From Combretum micranthum (taxonomy: Eukaryota > Streptophyta > Magnoliopsida > Myrtales > Combretaceae): a stretch of DNA of 64,000 nucleotides. The stretch covers positions 372,001-436,000 of the forward strand of contig JAMXBD010001213.1 of assembly GCA_024138025.1 (NCBI GenBank), in the 5' to 3' direction. The first letter of the stretch is position 1, and each line of letters starts with the position of its first letter. Positions 59,759 to 64,000 of this stretch are shown in pieces. The position numbers were made by a program, and so were the translations under genes. Under the pieces are notes generated by a model. That model had not been told where the DNA came from and did no database searches. It saw only the letters and a list, made by a program, of their open reading frames with translations.

Positions 59759-61142
59759 TGTCACGCCCTAAAGGGTACCCAAAACACGACAGTCCACCAC
59801 ACTTGATATTTAAACTTAAGTATGACAATCTTAGTCATCCCATAAGTTCACATATCGGGTGTAAGGTGTACTTGCACAACTTTTAGGATCACACTTTGAA
59901 TCGAATAGTCTAAAGAAGGCATACATTAGCATTAAGAATAGAAATCACAACGAGATAAAAATAAGTTAAATCTTTACAAAAGTCAAGGGGGCATACCCCC
60001 GCCAAAATAATAACAGAAGTCTATCCGGTCTAAAACCATATTACAAACGTTAGGGTTTATGTTAAAGAGATTTTCCTAGAAGTCTACGCCTTTAGCTAGG
60101 TCCCGACTTCTTCAAAAGCTCCTTCATCCAAAAGATAACCCTGTGAAAAGTGTTCTCTTGGAACAACAAAACATTAGGAACACCACAACAAAATTATCGG
60201 GTGCAAGCTAACAGGCTTAGTGAGTTTCATTTCCAAATATTTAATACTCAACAACAGTATATAACAGACAGTTATTAGCAGCCATATGAAATGCACAAGC
60301 GAATGATCATATAAGCATATGACTTTCCGGGAGCCATATGTGAATGGATTTACGCCCTCCATTCGGGGTTAGGATGGTTCATAAGACATGCAACCATAAA
60401 TTCCAATTTTGAGTGGGGTAGTCCATAAGTCATGCAACCATCATCCCGATCTCTTTCCCTTAGTTATACAACCTCTGTTGTTTTATTGTTGTAGTTTTAT
60501 GTGCCTACTCTACATCCGTTAACTTAAGTGATCTCACATTCTTAATGTTAACATAAGCCCCCTCGCCTTCCGCTAATATACTTTTGTCTCACCAAAGGTA
60601 TATTAGCTAATGCAATGTGACTCACTACATGATATGTAGGTACAATTTATTCATATAATCGTGGCATGTTAGTTATGTAGATTAAATGCGATCATCGAGA
60701 ATTTCAAACAATCTAAGTCTATACTAGCTCATATAATGATATTACAACAAGTCCCTTCTCGATATACTTATTATTCATTCAACCAAGATTAAATCACAAC
60801 TCATCATGGTTTTATCTTTTCCTAATTCTAATGCCACTACGATTACAAGCACATACATGAGCACAACTATTTAAGAAGTAAACTCACTCGGCCATGGAGA
60901 GAAATCCACTAGTCGTAGTAGTCCTCGGGGAATGGAAATCCGTCCTCCAATTCACCTAAGTACAAGGAATACTCGAAATGATTATTTCTTGTAAGGTTCT
61001 AATAACTTAACAATTCTAACTACTAAGTTCGTCAATTCCCGCATAAGATAAAGTCCTAACTTTAAATGATCATATCTAACTCATTTTAACTCGGAATTGA
61101 GCATATAACGATTCCTATCTACTTCGAAAGATCTATCTATTC
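59759..61142 (-). mobile_element. Minus-strand LTR K, 5'-terminal part in window order
   Basis: TGTCACGCCCTAAAGGG, inserted in the RT of E after GCACC (the possible duplication). It follows the common order of minus-strand LTRs through the CTCGGCCATGG phrase (60890-60897) and a degenerate copy of the conserved block (61067-61140). It is cut at 61142 by LTR L; the rest lies beyond the window. Confidence 0.85.
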
Positions 61143-64000
61143 TGTAAGCCCCGGAAAATTTCAATAAATAATTTCAAAATGAACTTAAAAAATAAACCCT
61201 AAAAATCACTCTAAATTAAAACCGAATTTTGACAAGTCCTAAATCACGAACGAATTCAAAAACTTCTCAATCTTGAGAAAATGAAAATCTTTAAACAATA
61301 AATAAGAACTCAGTGGTTTTCAAATTCAAAACCACGACATACGAAAAATTCCATATTTAGCTCCGGCTTGTAAAATCGTGTAATATAAAGCCCAAAAAAC
61401 AAATTATTAAAAAGTAAATAATGATTAACTTTCGGAAATGAAACCCAATTAAAGAATTCTGAAAAAATTAAGAGTTATTAAATACTTACAAAATTAAAAT
61501 TTAAAATAAATTTCTCAAATTAAATATGTTATATAAACATAAATATCAGTTTCCAAATTGGCAAAGGTCTAAACCGGAAAATCATCCGGAAACCCTAATC
61601 GGAATACAATAGTGTAAGTTCGGCAATCTAGCGCCCCTAACCCTAGAGGCCGAGATGTATTTAAATATATAGAATAACTCATAGTAATATAAGTTTGTTT
61701 ATAATTATCGGATTGGTAAATTTTTGACCTATTTCAAACCCGTTCGGATACAGACTTTGAAAAGCGTATCCCGGGGCTCGAGATATAAAAAATATACCAT
61801 TAGTACCGTTAGACTCGTAATTCCACGAGATTTCTAAATATATCAGTTATATAATTTTTCGGTTTATAAAAGTTACAGTTATAACCTTTTTAACCGTATT
61901 TTCATTTCTAACCGTAATTGATTATTCTTTTGCACTATTCATTTATTTCATTACACAATTTTATTATTTTTATAATGTATAGCCGGATTTCCTAGTAATC
62001 AAGTAAACTTCGAAAACCAGAAAATGAAACCCTAAACCGGTTTAATTCAAGCTTTGTGAGAAAGACTTAGAAACCCTAATTCCGGCTTTTCCTCGGTTTC
62101 TAAATAAGAAACTTTTATAAGGAAATTTAATTTTGAATATAGTTTCTTGATTATATTTCAAACCAAGAAAATATCATATTTTAAGAAAATTTCAATTTCG
62201 GGTCATCCCGAGACCCATTATAGAAAAACGTGTCCCCGAACTAGAATTTCAAAAAGTTACTTATGAGTACTCATTTGAACTGAAATAAAATAAGGATTTC
62301 AAAAATATATTTTTCATAATTTTCCGGCTTATGAAAAATACAGTTATAGCCTTTTTATTCGTATTTCATTACTACCGGAAATTAAATTGTCTTGTCAACT
62401 ATTCACTACTATTCAAAAAGTACCACCTATACTACCTATTAGCACCCTCTACAAATTCAACTCTTACCATCACTCAAATCAATCTCTTCTCTCCTTACTT
62501 TTTGTCCCTTCACCTTCTAAACAAGTTATGACAAGTCAAACACCAAGTTAAATCAATCAAAACAAAAATTTTGAAAATCAAACTTCCTCCCCCTTGATGA
62601 ATAGTGACCGCGAAAATGGCCCCCCCCCCCCCCTCATGCTCCAATTTGCAATTTTTCTTTCTCCATTTAACCTAATTCCATTTAATATATAAGCTACATT
62701 TTCTCTCTCTCACTTCATTCTTCACTTTTCAAACTTTCTAAAAGGTAAAACACTCTCTTTTTCTCTCCTCTCCACCCCCCTTCCTCCCTTTGGCCGAGAC
62801 CTCCATGGCCTTCCCACACATACACACAACTTTCTATTTTCTTCTTTTCCTCTCCTATTTTACTCTAAGTAATGAGCTTCTACTCCTTCTACTCATAGAT
62901 CCTTGTTATGGTAAGGATATTCTTGGATATTTCAACTAAACATCCCCATGATCTTTTGGTAGGGACAATGAAATATCAAAACAAGAATACCAAACTATCA
63001 CAAAGTAGATCTAACATTTAAAGGAGCTTTCAAGGCATAAGCTTTATGATTTTCATCAAAAAGTGTTTTGAACAAAAGATCTTTTATAAAAATGTAGTTT
63101 TTATGTTTTCAAAACTATTTAAGCACTTGAATATAGACATTTACTACTCATATTCATGTAGACATTTAAGATCTCATCTTTATTTTGAGTTTATGTGCAT
63201 TAATGGTCTTTAATGTTTTTGTCCTTAGTAAATAACCTTCTAGTACATAGATCTATAGATAGATAAGTTAACAAAACCAAAAAGGAAAACACTTTTCAAG
63301 AAATGAGTTAGTGTAAATTCGGATGACATTGTAAACCTAGGTCAAAAACACTTTCATTAACTCCTAAACATATATTTTACAAGAGAAATGAAGCCTATAG
63401 GTGATAGATAATGTTTGATGATGTTTTTTCATGAGTTTAAATGAGTTTTTACTAAAGAAAATATTTAAAACAAAGATGAAGTCTAAAAGAAATTTTGGGT
63501 GAAAAGTCTTGAAAGCCAAATTCGTAATAATGCATAGATGGTTAGAAAACACTATTTTTCCAACTTCAAAATGGTAATTTCTTAAATAAATGAAGTCCTT
63601 AGGATATAGGTATAATAAACACTTAAAGTTTTAAGTATAGAATACATTTTTCAAAGAATCAACTTGAAAATGGACTTTACTAAATTCGGATTTTTGGAAA
63701 CCCCCTAGTAAAGACCCACTTAAAAGTTTATAAATGAAGATTTTATTAAGAAATAAAGGCCTTAGGATATAACTAATATGAGGGTCAAAATTCTTTAAGC
63801 AAAATAGAGTTTTCCTAAAAGAAAGTCCTTGTAATATGTAGGTGTGACTAAGTGTAGTAAACTCACTTGTTAAACATAATATGAAATGGTTTTCTAAGAA
63901 AAGTTTATGTAAATTCTTTAAACCTAAAGAGCTATAAGAACTTAGGCTCATTAGAGTTCATATCATGACATTCATGATAGGGAAAATCATTACCATTGCA
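61143..64000 (+). mobile_element. Plus-strand chimeric LTR L, incomplete at window end
   Basis: TGTAAGCCCCGG start after TATTC. The first 834 bases match the G-type segment (compare 29120 and, inverted, 41947). At 61977 a degenerate LTR start (TGTATAGCCGGATTTCC) introduces the A3-like body, which stays very similar to 16402-18350 up to the window end. This is the same fusion as in G2. A TATA box is at 62686-62693 and a C run at about 62620-62633. Confidence 0.88.
62686..62693 (+). promoter_or_regulatory. Likely TATA box of LTR L
   Basis: TATATAAG ahead of a CT-rich tract, equivalent to 17096-17105. Confidence 0.6.

Noticed and set aside
1..64000. Host protein-coding genes
   Set aside because: Every readable protein trace belongs to gag, protease, RT/RNase H, integrase, chromodomain or element-specific ORFs; no exon-intron series with other protein similarity was seen on either strand.

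Overview
The window is plant nuclear DNA made almost entirely of nested LTR retrotransposons. No host gene, rRNA or functional tRNA gene, CRISPR or bacterial-type operon is visible. The base composition is AT-rich, every coding trace belongs to a Ty3/gypsy polyprotein, the lineages are plant-specific (an Athila-like element with a tRNA-Asp-type primer site, and chromodomain-bearing Tekay/Del-like elements), and a tRNA-derived SINE is present. This fits a gene-poor, probably pericentromeric region of a large-genome angiosperm. The species cannot be named from this sequence.

Layout, left part (1-29048). A B-family LTR end (1-324) sits in the 3' part of a Tekay-type LTR (325-831). Next is a gag remnant on the minus strand (832-1255). 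A plus-strand LTR begins at 1256 and resumes at 26355. It is split by a solo LTR on the minus strand (1741-26349, duplication ACATC). That solo LTR is itself split by three insertions: a 13.1 kb Athila-like element with two LTRs (2378-15458, AAAAC); a B-family solo LTR (15624-21670, TTATC) that carries a further solo LTR (16402-19760, ATCAC); and a cluster of five SINE copies (21794-23116, CACAC).

Layout, right part (29049-64000). A 71-bp LTR end (29049-29119) is followed by a decayed Tekay-like element E on the plus strand. E has a 5' LTR from 29120 to 35791, a tRNA-iMet-type primer site near 35800, a decayed acidic ORF upstream of gag (36058-36957), gag (42484-43652), protease (to 44146, resuming at 59008) and reverse transcriptase (to 59758). 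E is interrupted by solo LTRs at 30804-35691 (GTATC), 37171-41947 (CTAGG) and 44147-59007. The last of these contains another solo LTR (44698-48165), a SINE, a fragment of a second Tekay element with integrase, chromodomain and 3' LTR (48462-52772), and a B-family solo LTR (53734-57637, GTTTT). The window ends in a minus-strand LTR (59759-61142) cut by a plus-strand LTR (61143-64000).

Insertion order follows from the nesting. Six solo LTRs, the Athila-like element and the SINE cluster have perfect 5-bp target duplications, and two more solo LTRs have imperfect ones. Most elements have therefore lost their interiors through LTR-LTR recombination. None of the open frames is complete. The Athila-like element is the best preserved but has frameshifts throughout gag-pol. 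The most unusual features are a chimeric LTR that moved as a unit, a CCGGCG-rich module shared by two unrelated LTR families, inverted SINE pairs, and the acidic ORF upstream of gag.
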